A DNA stretch of 64,000 nucleotides from Bradyrhizobium diversitatis (GCF_016031635.1 NZ_JACEGD010000002.1:62001-126000), one strand, 5' to 3'; positions 53,892 through 62,253 are shown, numbered from the stretch's first letter. Translations and numbers: made by a program. Notes: generated by a model not told the origin, from the letters alone.

Positions 53892-55244
53892 ATGCCGCTA
53901 TTTACCCGACGACGCCTCCAATTGATGTTGGATGAGCTATACCCCGTACTGGGTGACGCTAAGGCCCGCGACTTGCTCAATCGTCTCGAAGACAAGCGCG
54001 TCGAACAGGCACTGCCCGCAGAAATGGAGTTGGGTCTTCTTTGGGCAATCGGCCAAATTGGAGAACTCGAAATCGAGCCCGAATGGTGGGGAGGTGGCAA
54101 CCGTCCCGACGCCTACACTGAACAACTCGTGCCCGGAAAACCCTGCGCCATCGAAATTGCCGCGACGAGCGATAACGCCATTTCAGGCGAAGAGGCGATG
54201 GACAATGTTGCGATTGCCATCGGTCAGTTTGCGGATCGCTTTTGCAAGGGCATCAGCACATTTCTCTATTATCGGTTCAGAGAGGAACACGGCTACGAAA
54301 ATGGGCGGTACTTTCGTCGGCGGCTGGCGCCTCTCGATTATGAGCTTTCTGAGAATGCAGCGAAATTGATCGAGGATTGGATCTTAAGCGGCGCCGCCAG
54401 TGGTACCAAGCTGCATATTGTCGAACCCGGGCTCGCCGTTGAGATCGAACGCTCTGCGCATAAGCAGATTCGCTATCATAACGTTTGGTCGAGCATGCCT
54501 CCGGAAACGCACTCGATAGACGATAACCCTCTCTACAAGCTGCTGAAGCGAAAGGCTGCGCAATTGAAGGGGGGCCATCGCGATACGCTCAGATTTATCT
54601 TTCTGACCGACGTTGGCTCCGCGCTATTGAACCGCCTGGGCCGCTTCGGCGAGATCGATCACACCCGTCGACGTGTTTCGGGAAGTGAGATTCTTTCCCA
54701 GTTTATGCAGGCGCACAAGGATCGGGTCGACGCGATTGTGGTGTTCGCACCGCAGCGCCCGCAGCAGTCTTGGACACTCAATCGAGAAATAAAGTGGTCT
54801 GCAACATTTTTCGGGCGGGCCGGATTCGACAGCCCGCCGGAGGGCCTCGATCGGATCGTTGGAGCACTTCCGCGTCCACGGTTCGAAGGTTATCAGGCAC
54901 GGTCCCTGTTTCGACAGGGCGCTTTCTCACCAAAACGCAGCGGTTGGTATTTAGGCATGTCGATTGAGGGGACGATGAAGGATTTTGAGGCAAAAGTACC
55001 AGCCCGCGCCTTTCTCGATTTCCTGGCGGGCCGCATCTCTGTTGACCAATTTCGCCATTTCATGGGCCAACGAAAGGGCGATCCGAACTTGTTTGAGAAC
55101 TGGCTGAACCAAGGCTTTACACTGTCTAGGATTGAAATGGCGCCACGCAACGTCGACGAGGATGACGATCATCTTGTCTTGCACTTCAGCGACGACCCCG
55201 CGGCGCGCGCGCTGAAACTCAACCCGCCGGTCGTCGATGGCTAG
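53892..55244 (+). CDS. Protein of unknown function at the end of the synthetase run
   Basis: 450 residues, ATG at 53892. I recognise no family. The segment GGGNRPDAYTEQLVPGKPCAIEIAATSDN (about residues 67-95) has the spacing of a nuclease-like PD..E.E strand pair but no Lys, so a nuclease role is only a guess. The rest is mixed alpha/beta, with a conserved-looking DTLRFIFLTDVGSALLNRLGRFGEID. Its TAG stop uses the TA target duplicate of the IS element and the first base of that element. Confidence 0.6.
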   Translation: MPLFTRRRLQLMLDELYPVLGDAKARDLLNRLEDKRVEQALPAEMELGLLWAIGQIGELEIEPEWWGGGNRPDAYTEQLVPGKPCAIEIAATSDNAISGEEAMDNVAIAIGQFADRFCKGISTFLYYRFREEHGYENGRYFRRRLAPLDYELSENAAKLIEDWILSGAASGTKLHIVEPGLAVEIERSAHKQIRYHNVWSSMPPETHSIDDNPLYKLLKRKAAQLKGGHRDTLRFIFLTDVGSALLNRLGRFGEIDHTRRRVSGSEILSQFMQAHKDRVDAIVVFAPQRPQQSWTLNREIKWSATFFGRAGFDSPPEGLDRIVGALPRPRFEGYQARSLFRQGAFSPKRSGWYLGMSIEGTMKDFEAKVPARAFLDFLAGRISVDQFRHFMGQRKGDPNLFENWLNQGFTLSRIEMAPRNVDEDDDHLVLHFSDDPAARALKLNPPVVDG

Positions 55245-56096
55245 GCCGTGGTGACGATTTAAGGATTTGGGATTCCCCTCGGAGAGCAAATCAGATTCAA
55301 CGCTGATTTTGGAGATCGGCGATGGACTGCGATGCGCTTCGTGACGACCAGTGGGAACGGATCAAGAGCTTCGTGCCGGGCGGCCGGAAAGGCAAGCGCG
55401 GCCCGCGCACGGATAACCGGAAGTTCCTCGACGCGTTGCTGTGGATGGCGCGATCCGGCGGCCGCTGGCGCGATCTACCGGAACGGCTTGGCGACTACCG
55501 CTCGGTGAAGCGACGCTATTATCGCTGGATCGAGATGGGCGTGCTGGACGACATGTTGGAAACGCTCGCCCGCGAGGCCGATCTGGAATGGCTGATGATC
55601 GACAGCACGATTGTGCGGGCGCATCAGCATGCTGCCGGTGCGCGCAGGGTCAAAGGGGGGCGGATGCCCAAGGCCTGGGCCGCTCTCGCGGGGGCTTGAG
55701 CACCAAAATCCACGCCGCCACCGAGGCGCTCGGCCTTCCGATCCGCCTGATCGCTTCGCCCGGACAGCGCAAAGACATCGCCTTTGCCCACGACCTGATT
55801 GACGGCATCGAAGCCGAAGCGACAATCGCCGACAAGGGATACGACGCCGACCATCTCGCCAGCAGGATCGTCGATGGCGGTTCCGAAGTCGTCATTCCGC
55901 CAAAGCGAAACCGGAAGCATCCGCGGCTCTACGACATCGATCTCTATAAAGAACGAAACCGCATCGAGCGCTTCTTCAACAGACTAAAGCAGTTCAGGCG
56001 CGTCGCCACACGATACGCAAGCTGCTTGCCAACTTCATGGGCTTCGTCAAGCTCGCAGCTATCGCTATTTGGATAAGTTAAATTGTCACTACAGCC
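55244..56096 (+). mobile_element. IS5-family insertion sequence (IS427-like), defective
   Basis: An 853-base element with imperfect terminal inverted repeats: GGCCGTGGTGACGATTTAA at 55244-55262 and its near-complement TTAAATTGTCACTACAGCC at 56078-56096. Directly flanking TA dinucleotides (55242-55243 and 56097-56098) are the target duplication expected for this group. It carries one two-frame transposase gene, broken again near its end. The insertion lies between two convergent genes whose stops met at CTAG. Confidence 0.88.
55322..56081 (+). pseudogene. IS5-family transposase, two frames plus a second frameshift
   Basis: The first frame (55322-55699) has the DUF4096-type N-terminal domain (DDQWERIKSFVPGGRKGKRGPRTDNRKFLDALLWMARSGGRWRDLPERLGDY) and the first catalytic Asp (LMIDSTIVRAHQHAAGA). 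The second frame continues QGLGRSRGGLSTKIHAATEALGLPIRL, ADKGYDADHL (second Asp) and NRIERFFNRLKQFRRVATRY (Glu). The first switch falls at an AAAGGGGGG run near 55655-55663, a usual programmed frameshift site in this group. A further one-base loss near 56018 breaks the last 20 residues (should read DKLLANFMGFVKLAAIAIW), so the enzyme is probably dead. Confidence 0.85.
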
Positions 56097-58612
56097 TAGC
56101 CCTTCTTGGATCGCCGGCTTGGTTTTTCCAACCGCCGCGCCTTCGGATCTTCGCTCTCCCGGGACGGCAACGGTGCGCCGTAGGGCAGGCTGAAGCGGAA
56201 TTCGACCCTGTTGGGGTCGATCGAGCTGATGCCGTGGATGCTGAGCGTCGCCGATTTGTTGGGAAGGTCGCCGCCCGAAAGCTTGTGACCCACGACCACG
56301 ATGACGACCTGAGACCCGAGCGAAATCGCGTAGCGCCGGCCCTGCATGCCGGCGGGCGCCGCGACGCGTGTGGGATCCTTTGTCGGTCCGTGGAATTTGT
56401 TCTCGATCAGGACGGCATCTTCGGCCCACAGATCGAGGTTGCCGCCGCCCACTCTGGAGCCCTCGTCCACCTCTAGTCCTCGAGCGCGCAGACTGTCTCG
56501 CAACAATATCTGCAACGCGGCCTCGTCTTCGAGCTCTGTCGTAACGTGGCCGGCGAACCAAACGTCCACGAACGCGTACATCGCCTGCAGGACTTTCGTG
56601 AGCTTCGCCTTGTCTTCCGCGGTCAGACCGCCGCGCAGATGCTTGCCGATGCCCGCCGCCAGACTGTATGGGATGTCGGCGTCCTCCTTGATCCAGTCTT
56701 CGGGGACCGCGAGGTCTTCCGCCGCGACGGCGAGCAGGCTTTGACGTCGCGTCACGAGGCGCTCGGCGGCGGCCTCGTCGAGAAGGCCGCCCTTGCGCAG
56801 CGCCTCGATCCAACCCGGCGGGATCTCAGACGGGGCCTTGATATAGCCGTCGGCGTCGTTGCCCATGATCACCCCGAAGCGCTTTAGGAAGACGATCTTC
56901 GAGGCGAGACCGGCGATCTCGACGACGCTGCGCGGACAAAACACGTAGCCGGTGCGCTTCTGCAGTTCGTACGCATCGGACCATTTCTGCGGATTGAACG
57001 AGAACTCGGGGATCTTGATGGCGCCGTTAGGGTAGCGCGCCAACGTGCTGATTCGCTGCGTGTTGTTCTTCGGCAGGTCGACGATGATCTGCTCCGGCCC
57101 CATGCGTGCGAGTTCGTCGATCACCCAGCGCATCCTGTCGGCTTCGACGTTCTGCCCGAGGATTGTCTTCGCGCATTCCGTGGCGACGTCGAAGATCAGT
57201 CGACCGAGATCGTAGCGCTGAGGGAGCGTTTCCAGTTCGCTCTCGATCTTCCGCCAGAGCGTGCGCCTGTTTTGCTCGAGCGTGTCCTTCGAAAGGCCCG
57301 GCGTATCCGCGATGAACCTGGCCCTGAAGGCGAATGCGCGGTGGAAGAGACTGCGCTCGAGCACGCCCTTGGCCAACTCGGTCGCCTTTCCAGGGGCGAT
57401 CGCGAAGCCGCTGTGCGTAATCTCTCCGGCCAATATGCGCAGCATCGTATCGTCGCCGACGCCGAGAAATATCTCCTTCAGGGCGAAGCGTCGCCCGCGG
57501 TCGCGTTCGGCGACCAGGAGCAGCCGCTGCGCCATGGCTTCGGCCGACCTGACCTTGTGATGGTGGTACAGACGATCGTACAGGAACGTTCGGCCGATGA
57601 GCATCTGCTCGAACGATCCGAAACCCGAAGCGGCGATGCCAAGCTGAAGGAACATCTGATCTTTCGACGCGCTCGCGCGTTCGTGCAGCTCCTTCAGAGA
57701 CGATCGATCGACGTTGGCCGGCGTGACCCGAAGCACTTCCAGACGCGAGAGAAGACGGTCGGTATCGAATCCGATATCGAGACCCGCGTGATGGGCGTCA
57801 CGCGGAAGGTAGTCTAGCTTGTCCGCATCGATCTGGCTGCTGATGAGACTCGACAGATACGTGGCTCCCGGCCCTTCGACCGCTCCGATGATCGCCGACA
57901 CGATGAATTCCTGAAGCTCGTCGCCCGAACGCCCCTTGGACATCATCAGCTTGTCGTGGGCCAACACCCGTGTCATCGCCTCGGAAAGGACGATCATCAC
58001 CGCGACGACCTCGGATGCGGACGGCGGCGCGTTGAGCGTATAGATTCCCTTCAACGCTTTCTGCAGCTTGCCTATCTCGATCCGCCAGCCCGCCTCGACC
58101 GAGTCGCGCCCGAGAAGAGTCGTCATTTCCATCACCGGCTCTATGGCGTGGCTGAACGGACCGTGACCCGTATCGTGCAGAAGAGCGGCGAGACGCAGGG
58201 CATAGCGATCGGCTTCTTCGATCGCAGGTAGGGGAGTCGTCGCGTGATCTCGATTCCACCGGTCGATCTGACGCGAGAGCGACTGAACGCACTGCTCGAC
58301 CGCGCCGACGACTCCGAGGATATGCTCCAGTCGATCGTGACCGGCCCCCGGAAACACAAGTTGCGCTAGACCGAGTTGCCGCACGCCCCGCATGCGCTGG
58401 AGCAGCGCCGTGTCGAGCAGCGCCACTTCCCATGGAGCGAGTTCGATCGTGCCCCAGATGGGATCGTTGATTTGTTTAGGTCGGAATTCCCAGTGATTGG
58501 CGCCGCTGAGCCGTTCGAGCAGGCTCTTTAGCCAAGCGGCCGCGAGTTCGTCGACCTCGGCCGCGAGCTCTGGCGCCAGTCCCCGAAGTTCGGTTCGGAC
58601 CTGGCGCTGCAT
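56096..58612 (-). CDS. SAMHD1-like HD phosphohydrolase fused to a PD-(D/E)XK-like domain
   Basis: 838 residues. The HD domain is of the dNTP-triphosphohydrolase/SAMHD1 type: RLEHILGVV (His near 97), LLHDTGHGPFSHAIEP (His-Asp near 146-147) and DADKLDYLPRDAHHAGLDIGFD (near 262-283), which is close to the SAMHD1 segment with its last metal Asp. A long helical region follows. At about 690-740 comes GGGNLDLW..AVLIENKF, with D727, E737 and K739 spaced like the catalytic D..ExK of a PD-(D/E)XK nuclease. It may deplete dNTPs or hydrolyse another nucleotide and cut nucleic acid. It lies 9 bases after the small gene at 58.6 kb. The TAG stop uses the IS target base pair. Confidence 0.78.
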   Translation of the reverse strand: MQRQVRTELRGLAPELAAEVDELAAAWLKSLLERLSGANHWEFRPKQINDPIWGTIELAPWEVALLDTALLQRMRGVRQLGLAQLVFPGAGHDRLEHILGVVGAVEQCVQSLSRQIDRWNRDHATTPLPAIEEADRYALRLAALLHDTGHGPFSHAIEPVMEMTTLLGRDSVEAGWRIEIGKLQKALKGIYTLNAPPSASEVVAVMIVLSEAMTRVLAHDKLMMSKGRSGDELQEFIVSAIIGAVEGPGATYLSSLISSQIDADKLDYLPRDAHHAGLDIGFDTDRLLSRLEVLRVTPANVDRSSLKELHERASASKDQMFLQLGIAASGFGSFEQMLIGRTFLYDRLYHHHKVRSAEAMAQRLLLVAERDRGRRFALKEIFLGVGDDTMLRILAGEITHSGFAIAPGKATELAKGVLERSLFHRAFAFRARFIADTPGLSKDTLEQNRRTLWRKIESELETLPQRYDLGRLIFDVATECAKTILGQNVEADRMRWVIDELARMGPEQIIVDLPKNNTQRISTLARYPNGAIKIPEFSFNPQKWSDAYELQKRTGYVFCPRSVVEIAGLASKIVFLKRFGVIMGNDADGYIKAPSEIPPGWIEALRKGGLLDEAAAERLVTRRQSLLAVAAEDLAVPEDWIKEDADIPYSLAAGIGKHLRGGLTAEDKAKLTKVLQAMYAFVDVWFAGHVTTELEDEAALQILLRDSLRARGLEVDEGSRVGGGNLDLWAEDAVLIENKFHGPTKDPTRVAAPAGMQGRRYAISLGSQVVIVVVGHKLSGGDLPNKSATLSIHGISSIDPNRVEFRFSLPYGAPLPSRESEDPKARRLEKPSRRSKKG

Positions 58613-58621
58613 GGGCCCTAC

Positions 58622-59038
58622 CTAGGCGGCGGCCGGCCGATCCGGGTCGATTGCGAACTGAGTCTCGATCTCGGTCGCGGCGTCGACCAGGCGGGAGCCG
58701 ATGGCTTTGGCTTGAGCCGTGGAGAGGCCGCACGACAGAGCAATCTGGCGCGCCTCGCTTACTCCAAGCGTCACGTCGGTCGACAAATAGGTCGGATTCG
58801 GCTCGCTGGTGATTAGCGCTTCCTGGGCGGCAAGCAGGATGTCCGGGAGTTCATAGCACCGGAGGCCTACGGCCGTGTTGCCGAAGCTCAAATTCGAAGA
58901 AAGGCCACTCGGGAGATCGTTCAGGCACGCGTTGAGCGCGCGATCCAGGATCCCGTGCGACGTCGGCATCCGCTTACCGTCGGAACCTAATCGCCAAAGC
59001 GCTGCAATAAGGGCCGCTAAGTCGAAACGGCTGGCCAT
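58622..59038 (-). CDS. Small partner protein of the HD/nuclease gene, unknown function
   Basis: 138 residues, ATG at 59038. No known family recognised. The start (MASRFDLAALIAALWRLGSDGKRMPTSHGILDRALNACLNDLP) and end (LSTAQAKAIGSRLVDAATEIETQF) are helical. It is the first gene of a two-gene operon with the HD/PD-(D/E)XK gene, 9 bases apart, and sits behind the 20-bp palindrome, so it is probably a subunit, regulator or antitoxin-like partner. Function not known. Confidence 0.65.
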   Translation of the reverse strand: MASRFDLAALIAALWRLGSDGKRMPTSHGILDRALNACLNDLPSGLSSNLSFGNTAVGLRCYELPDILLAAQEALITSEPNPTYLSTDVTLGVSEARQIALSCGLSTAQAKAIGSRLVDAATEIETQFAIDPDRPAAA

Positions 59039-59082
59039 GGTATCTTCCCGGTGAACGTCAATACGTTATCGATTCGATACTT

Positions 59083-59102
59083 AAATGGGGTTAACCCCAT
59101 TT
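59083..59102. promoter_or_regulatory. Perfect 20-bp palindromic operator
   Basis: AAATGGGGTTAACCCCATTT is a perfect 20-base palindrome in the 99-base divergent interval between the small partner gene (start 59038) and the MerR-like gene (start 59138). Its position 35-45 bases from both starts would let one dimer control both directions. Confidence 0.75.
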
Positions 59103-59137
59103 GTAAATGTGGGCGACCACACTTCTGAGAGCTCTCC

Positions 59138-59584
59138 ATGCGTTTTTTTACGTCTCAAGTGCTTTCGGGCGTGAACATCTCAACAGAAACGCTGCGGCAT
59201 TGGAAGCGCACGCTTCCGCCAATCCGGGCGAGAGACGGGCGTTCCGAAGGTTATACTTTCCGCGAACTTGCGGCGATGGCGGTCATCGCGCGCGCGGTCC
59301 ATGACCTTTCGGTCCCGATTTCTCGGTTCACCACCTTCGCCCGTGAGCTCTTCGACGGTATTGATCCGCTCCGGATGACTGACGACTACGTCCTCTGCAT
59401 TACCCAGACCGAAATGAGGCTGACGAATATCACGGATATGCCCGACAGTACGTCGCTTGCCATGGTCCGTATCGCTCCCGTCATCGCGGAATTGCGCGCA
59501 GCGCTCGCCATCGATCCCGGCGAGGGGAACCTCCAACAGCTCGTCCTCCCGCTCGGGCCAAAGATCATTCCGTTCAAACGTTGA
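59138..59584 (+). CDS. MerR-like helix-turn-helix regulator
   Basis: 148 residues. The N-terminus FTSQVLSGVNISTETLRHWKRTLPPIRARDGRSEGYTFRELAAMAVIARAVHDLSVPISRF (about residues 4-65) has a MerR-type helix-turn-helix and wing (two-helix start, W-K linker, then the GYTFREL step). The rest is a small unassigned domain without the metal-binding Cys of MerR. It is divergent from the partner/HD operon across the palindrome, so is its probable regulator. Confidence 0.72.
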   Translation: MRFFTSQVLSGVNISTETLRHWKRTLPPIRARDGRSEGYTFRELAAMAVIARAVHDLSVPISRFTTFARELFDGIDPLRMTDDYVLCITQTEMRLTNITDMPDSTSLAMVRIAPVIAELRAALAIDPGEGNLQQLVLPLGPKIIPFKR

Positions 59585-59910
59585 TGTTCACTATATGTTC
59601 CAATACTGCTAAACTGTCAACGAGCCGAATGACGATAAATACTCGTATTGCTATGAGACACGGTGACCAGATCGCGCTTGGCACGCTTTCCTCGTCGGGC
59701 TGTGTTCTGCCTGTTAGACAAACAGGGTGAGTATCCTCGGGTTTGGGGCGCGGCGCTGAAATGTCATGAATCACAAGGCCGATGAATTTCCCCAAACGCT
59801 GACCTAAGGATTTTAATTTACCTCGAAACACCCGGTCCCCTTGGGAGCGCCACCTATGACTGGCCGGCGAACTCGCTATGCAGCCAGCCTGGGAATTTCC
59901 CGCTCTATCA

Positions 59911-60000
59911 ATCGCAAGAATCGGGTGTTGTGAGCCCCCGCAACCACCGATTCTTGCGATATCGGCGCAGGCGACCCGGAAGGGTCGCCTTTCGCGTTTT
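59911..60000 (+). ncRNA. Hairpin/terminator module 1 (possible small RNA)
   Basis: A hairpin-rich, non-coding unit. GTTGT..GCAAC (59927-59931 with 59940-59944) closes a loop rich in C (GAGCCCCC). Around it, ATCGCAAGAATCGG (59911-59924) and CCGATTCTTGCGAT (59947-59960) form a perfect 14-bp outer inverted repeat. A strong terminator follows. Its second copy, about 97 bases on, has a CCTCCC loop. Tandem short RNAs with C-rich anti-Shine-Dalgarno loops and their own terminators are known in alphaproteobacteria (the cuckoo RNA family); membership is my inference. Confidence 0.45.
59969..60000 (+). terminator. Rho-independent terminator of module 1
   Basis: AGGCGACCC (59969-59977), loop GGAA, GGGTCGCCT (59982-59990): a perfect 9-bp GC-rich stem followed by TTCGCGTTTT. 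Confidence 0.75.
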
Positions 60001-60015
60001 GGGAACCGTTTCGCA

Positions 60016-60107
60016 GAGATCGGGTGTTGCGCCTCCCCGCAACCAAATTCGGATTTTGCCGGATCCGACACGAAAATGGCCCGCTTGATGCGGGCCATTT
60101 TTGTTTT
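60016..60107 (+). ncRNA. Hairpin/terminator module 2 (possible small RNA)
   Basis: A second copy of the module: ATCGGGTGTTG and CCCCGCAACCA repeat the first unit's sequence. GTTGCG (60026-60031) and CGCAAC (60038-60043) close a perfect stem with loop CCTCCC, complementary to a Shine-Dalgarno GGAGG. It ends in its own terminator. The two units differ in their distal parts, so they are old tandem duplicates or related RNAs. Confidence 0.45.
60073..60107 (+). terminator. Rho-independent terminator of module 2
   Basis: AAAATGGCCCGC (60073-60084), loop TTGAT, GCGGGCCATTTT (60090-60101), then TTGTTTT: a 12-bp stem with a T tail. It could also end transcription coming from the right on the minus strand, as the stem is A/T-bordered on both sides. 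Confidence 0.75.
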
Positions 60108-60204
60108 GGGAGGCGGGTCGCCGGTGCTGTCTCCGAGGGGACCACACGCGGGCCGGCAAAGTGCCAACTCGCGCAGAGCAGGACATCAGGTCGCCGGATG
60201 CGGC

Positions 60205-60750
60205 CTACTTCTCGGAGTGCTCCTGCCGAGCTTCGGCCGAGGCATCCGCCTTCCGCGACTTGGTCGTGTAAGGGCAGACCATGGTGAGGTTGAGCAGCGT
60301 CGGCGCCTTGTCTTCACCATTGCCATATTCCCAGACCAGACGAATCTCGTGCTGGTCGGAATTGGCGTCGTCCTTTTGGTGCTGCCGGATGTCGGCCTTC
60401 ATCGGGATCGGCGGCTCCGAGTTGAAGCACTTGCGGATGGATGCATCCAGCAGCGCGCATTTCGTCGGCGGCACCACGACGCGCTCGTCGTTCGACAGCG
60501 GCGTGGTGTTGGGCTGGGCGGTGAGCTGAAGGCGGGCGTGGCCGAGCGCCTTGAACCAGACCTTGCCGCTGCCGTTCGGCCACGTGTCGAGCGGCGAAAG
60601 GATCGGCTGATACTGGCCGTATTCCATCGTCTCGATGTCGATCTGCTTGGAGGCCTTGAGCCGGGCCACGCTCTTCTTCATGTTTTCGAGCGGGTAGTAG
60701 TTGGCGTTCATCAGGTCTTTGTATTGCTGGTCGTCGTAGATCGAACCCAT
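60205..60750 (-). CDS. Protein of unknown function, paralogue of the gene at 62.3 kb
   Basis: 181 residues from the ATG at 60750, which is preceded by GGGGAGC; an in-frame ATG at 60795 would add 15 residues. The region YKDLMNANYYPLENMKKSVARLKASKQIDIETMEYGQYQPIL (about residues 10-50), QPNTTPLSNDERVVVPPTKCALLDASIRKCFNSEPPIPMKADI and LLNLTMVCPYT is shared almost segment by segment with the 62.3 kb protein. I do not recognise the family. Predicted cytosolic. The MATE gene lies between the two paralogues, on the same strand, with 99 bases separating it from this one. Confidence 0.7.
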   Translation of the reverse strand: MGSIYDDQQYKDLMNANYYPLENMKKSVARLKASKQIDIETMEYGQYQPILSPLDTWPNGSGKVWFKALGHARLQLTAQPNTTPLSNDERVVVPPTKCALLDASIRKCFNSEPPIPMKADIRQHQKDDANSDQHEIRLVWEYGNGEDKAPTLLNLTMVCPYTTKSRKADASAEARQEHSEK

Positions 60751-60849
60751 TGATGGCTCCCCAATTCCTTGACCCGGCTTCTGAGAGCGTATCATTCGAA
60801 AAGAAACAAAGTCAACGAAAGCAACCTGAGGGAGTTTCGCCGTGCGTGC

Positions 60850-62253
60850 CTATTTGTCGGCGGCGCTCGCCAAATTCAGCTTGCCCTTCGTGTCCTCCTT
60901 GCGAGGCTCCCAGCGCGTAAACGCAACTGCTGCGCAGGAGAGAAGGCCGAGCGATGCCATCGAAGCGGCCGTAAGCGCGAAGAAGCCCTCGGCAGTTGCC
61001 GCCTGCGACATCAGATACGAGCCGCCGAGCACGATGAGGAGAAGCCGGGCAGTCTGTGCCAGCACCGGACCGAGCACGTTGCCCGCGCCCTGCGACGAAA
61101 AATACATCGCCGAGGCAAGCCCGATGAAGGCGTAGAACGGGGCGACGGTCCGCAGAAACTGCCGGCTGGCGGCATGCGCTTCAGCATTGTCGGTGAAGAG
61201 GCGAACCCACGGGTCGGGGAAGAGAGCGGCCGCGCATGCGAGTCCTCCGATCACAATGAGCGCGACAACGCCGGTCGTCCAGGCGATGCGACGGGCTCGC
61301 GCGATGCGTCCCGCACCGATCGCAACACCGATCATGGGTACCGAGCCGATGCCGATCGAGAAAGCAATGGTCGCCAGCACATATTCGAGCCGGGCTCCGA
61401 TGCCATAAGCCGCGAGGACCGCGGTGCCGAACACGGCCAGCATATGAGTAAAGACAAGGTTGGTCAGCGTATTTTGCAGCGGGGAGAAGCAGGCGACTAC
61501 GCCGACCTTGAGGATGTCGGCGAACAACGCCCACCGCATGCGAAACCCGCGCAATCGGGGGACGATGCGGCCCCGCCCGGAGAACAGGTACCAGCTCATG
61601 ATCGCGATATTGATTGAATAGGCGATCAATGACCCCGTCGCGACTCCCGGCATGCCGAATTGCGGCACAGGTCCGAGACCAAGACCCAGCGTTCCGCCCA
61701 GGATGATCTGGCAGATCGCTGAATTGACGATCATCATCGACGGCAATTTCATGTTGCCGGTGCCGCGCAGGACGCCGGCCAGAATATTGACCAGCCAGGT
61801 GAGCACGGCTCCGCCGAAATACACTTGGCTATAAGCGACCGCCTGCGCCAGTACGTCACCTCGGCCGCCGAGCAGCTCTAGTAGCTGCCGGCCACCGAGC
61901 ATCATGCCCAGCATGAAGGCGAGGCCGAAGAAGATCGCGATCAGCAGCGCGTGCGTGGCGAGACTTTCGGCGCGGTCGCGGTCGCCGGCGCCGAGCGCGC
62001 GGGCAATGGCCGAGGCGACGCCCCCGCCCATGGCCGCGCCGGACATGCTCATGGTCAGCATCACGCAGGGAAACACCAGCGCCATCGCCGCCAGCGCCTC
62101 GAGTCCCAGCCTGCCGATGTAGGAGGTTTCTGCAATCGCAACCAAAGTGCCGGCCGAAAACGCGAGCGCATTCGGCCAGGCAAGCGAGAGCAGCGTGCGG
62201 AGGATCGGTCCGTCGAGCAACGCATTCGCGGCCGGGCGAGGTGGCGATGACAT
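60850..62253 (-). CDS. MATE-family multidrug/sodium-coupled efflux transporter
   Basis: 467 residues, twelve predicted membrane segments. The MATE signature appears twice: ISALAWPNALAFSAGTLVAIAETSYIGRLGLEALAAMALVFP at the N-terminus and GIGSVPMIGVAIGAGRIARARRIAWTTGVVALIVIGGLACAAALF in the second half. It exports cationic drugs or toxic compounds with H+ or Na+ exchange. It is flanked on both sides by paralogous genes of unknown function on the same strand, 33 bases after the one at 62.3 kb. Confidence 0.92.
   Translation of the reverse strand: MSSPPRPAANALLDGPILRTLLSLAWPNALAFSAGTLVAIAETSYIGRLGLEALAAMALVFPCVMLTMSMSGAAMGGGVASAIARALGAGDRDRAESLATHALLIAIFFGLAFMLGMMLGGRQLLELLGGRGDVLAQAVAYSQVYFGGAVLTWLVNILAGVLRGTGNMKLPSMMIVNSAICQIILGGTLGLGLGPVPQFGMPGVATGSLIAYSINIAIMSWYLFSGRGRIVPRLRGFRMRWALFADILKVGVVACFSPLQNTLTNLVFTHMLAVFGTAVLAAYGIGARLEYVLATIAFSIGIGSVPMIGVAIGAGRIARARRIAWTTGVVALIVIGGLACAAALFPDPWVRLFTDNAEAHAASRQFLRTVAPFYAFIGLASAMYFSSQGAGNVLGPVLAQTARLLLIVLGGSYLMSQAATAEGFFALTAASMASLGLLSCAAVAFTRWEPRKEDTKGKLNLASAADK

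Noticed and set aside
59574..60186. Minus-strand open frames across the hairpin region
   Set aside because: They run through two strong terminators and tandem repeats and show no protein-family features; the region is better explained as RNA or regulatory.
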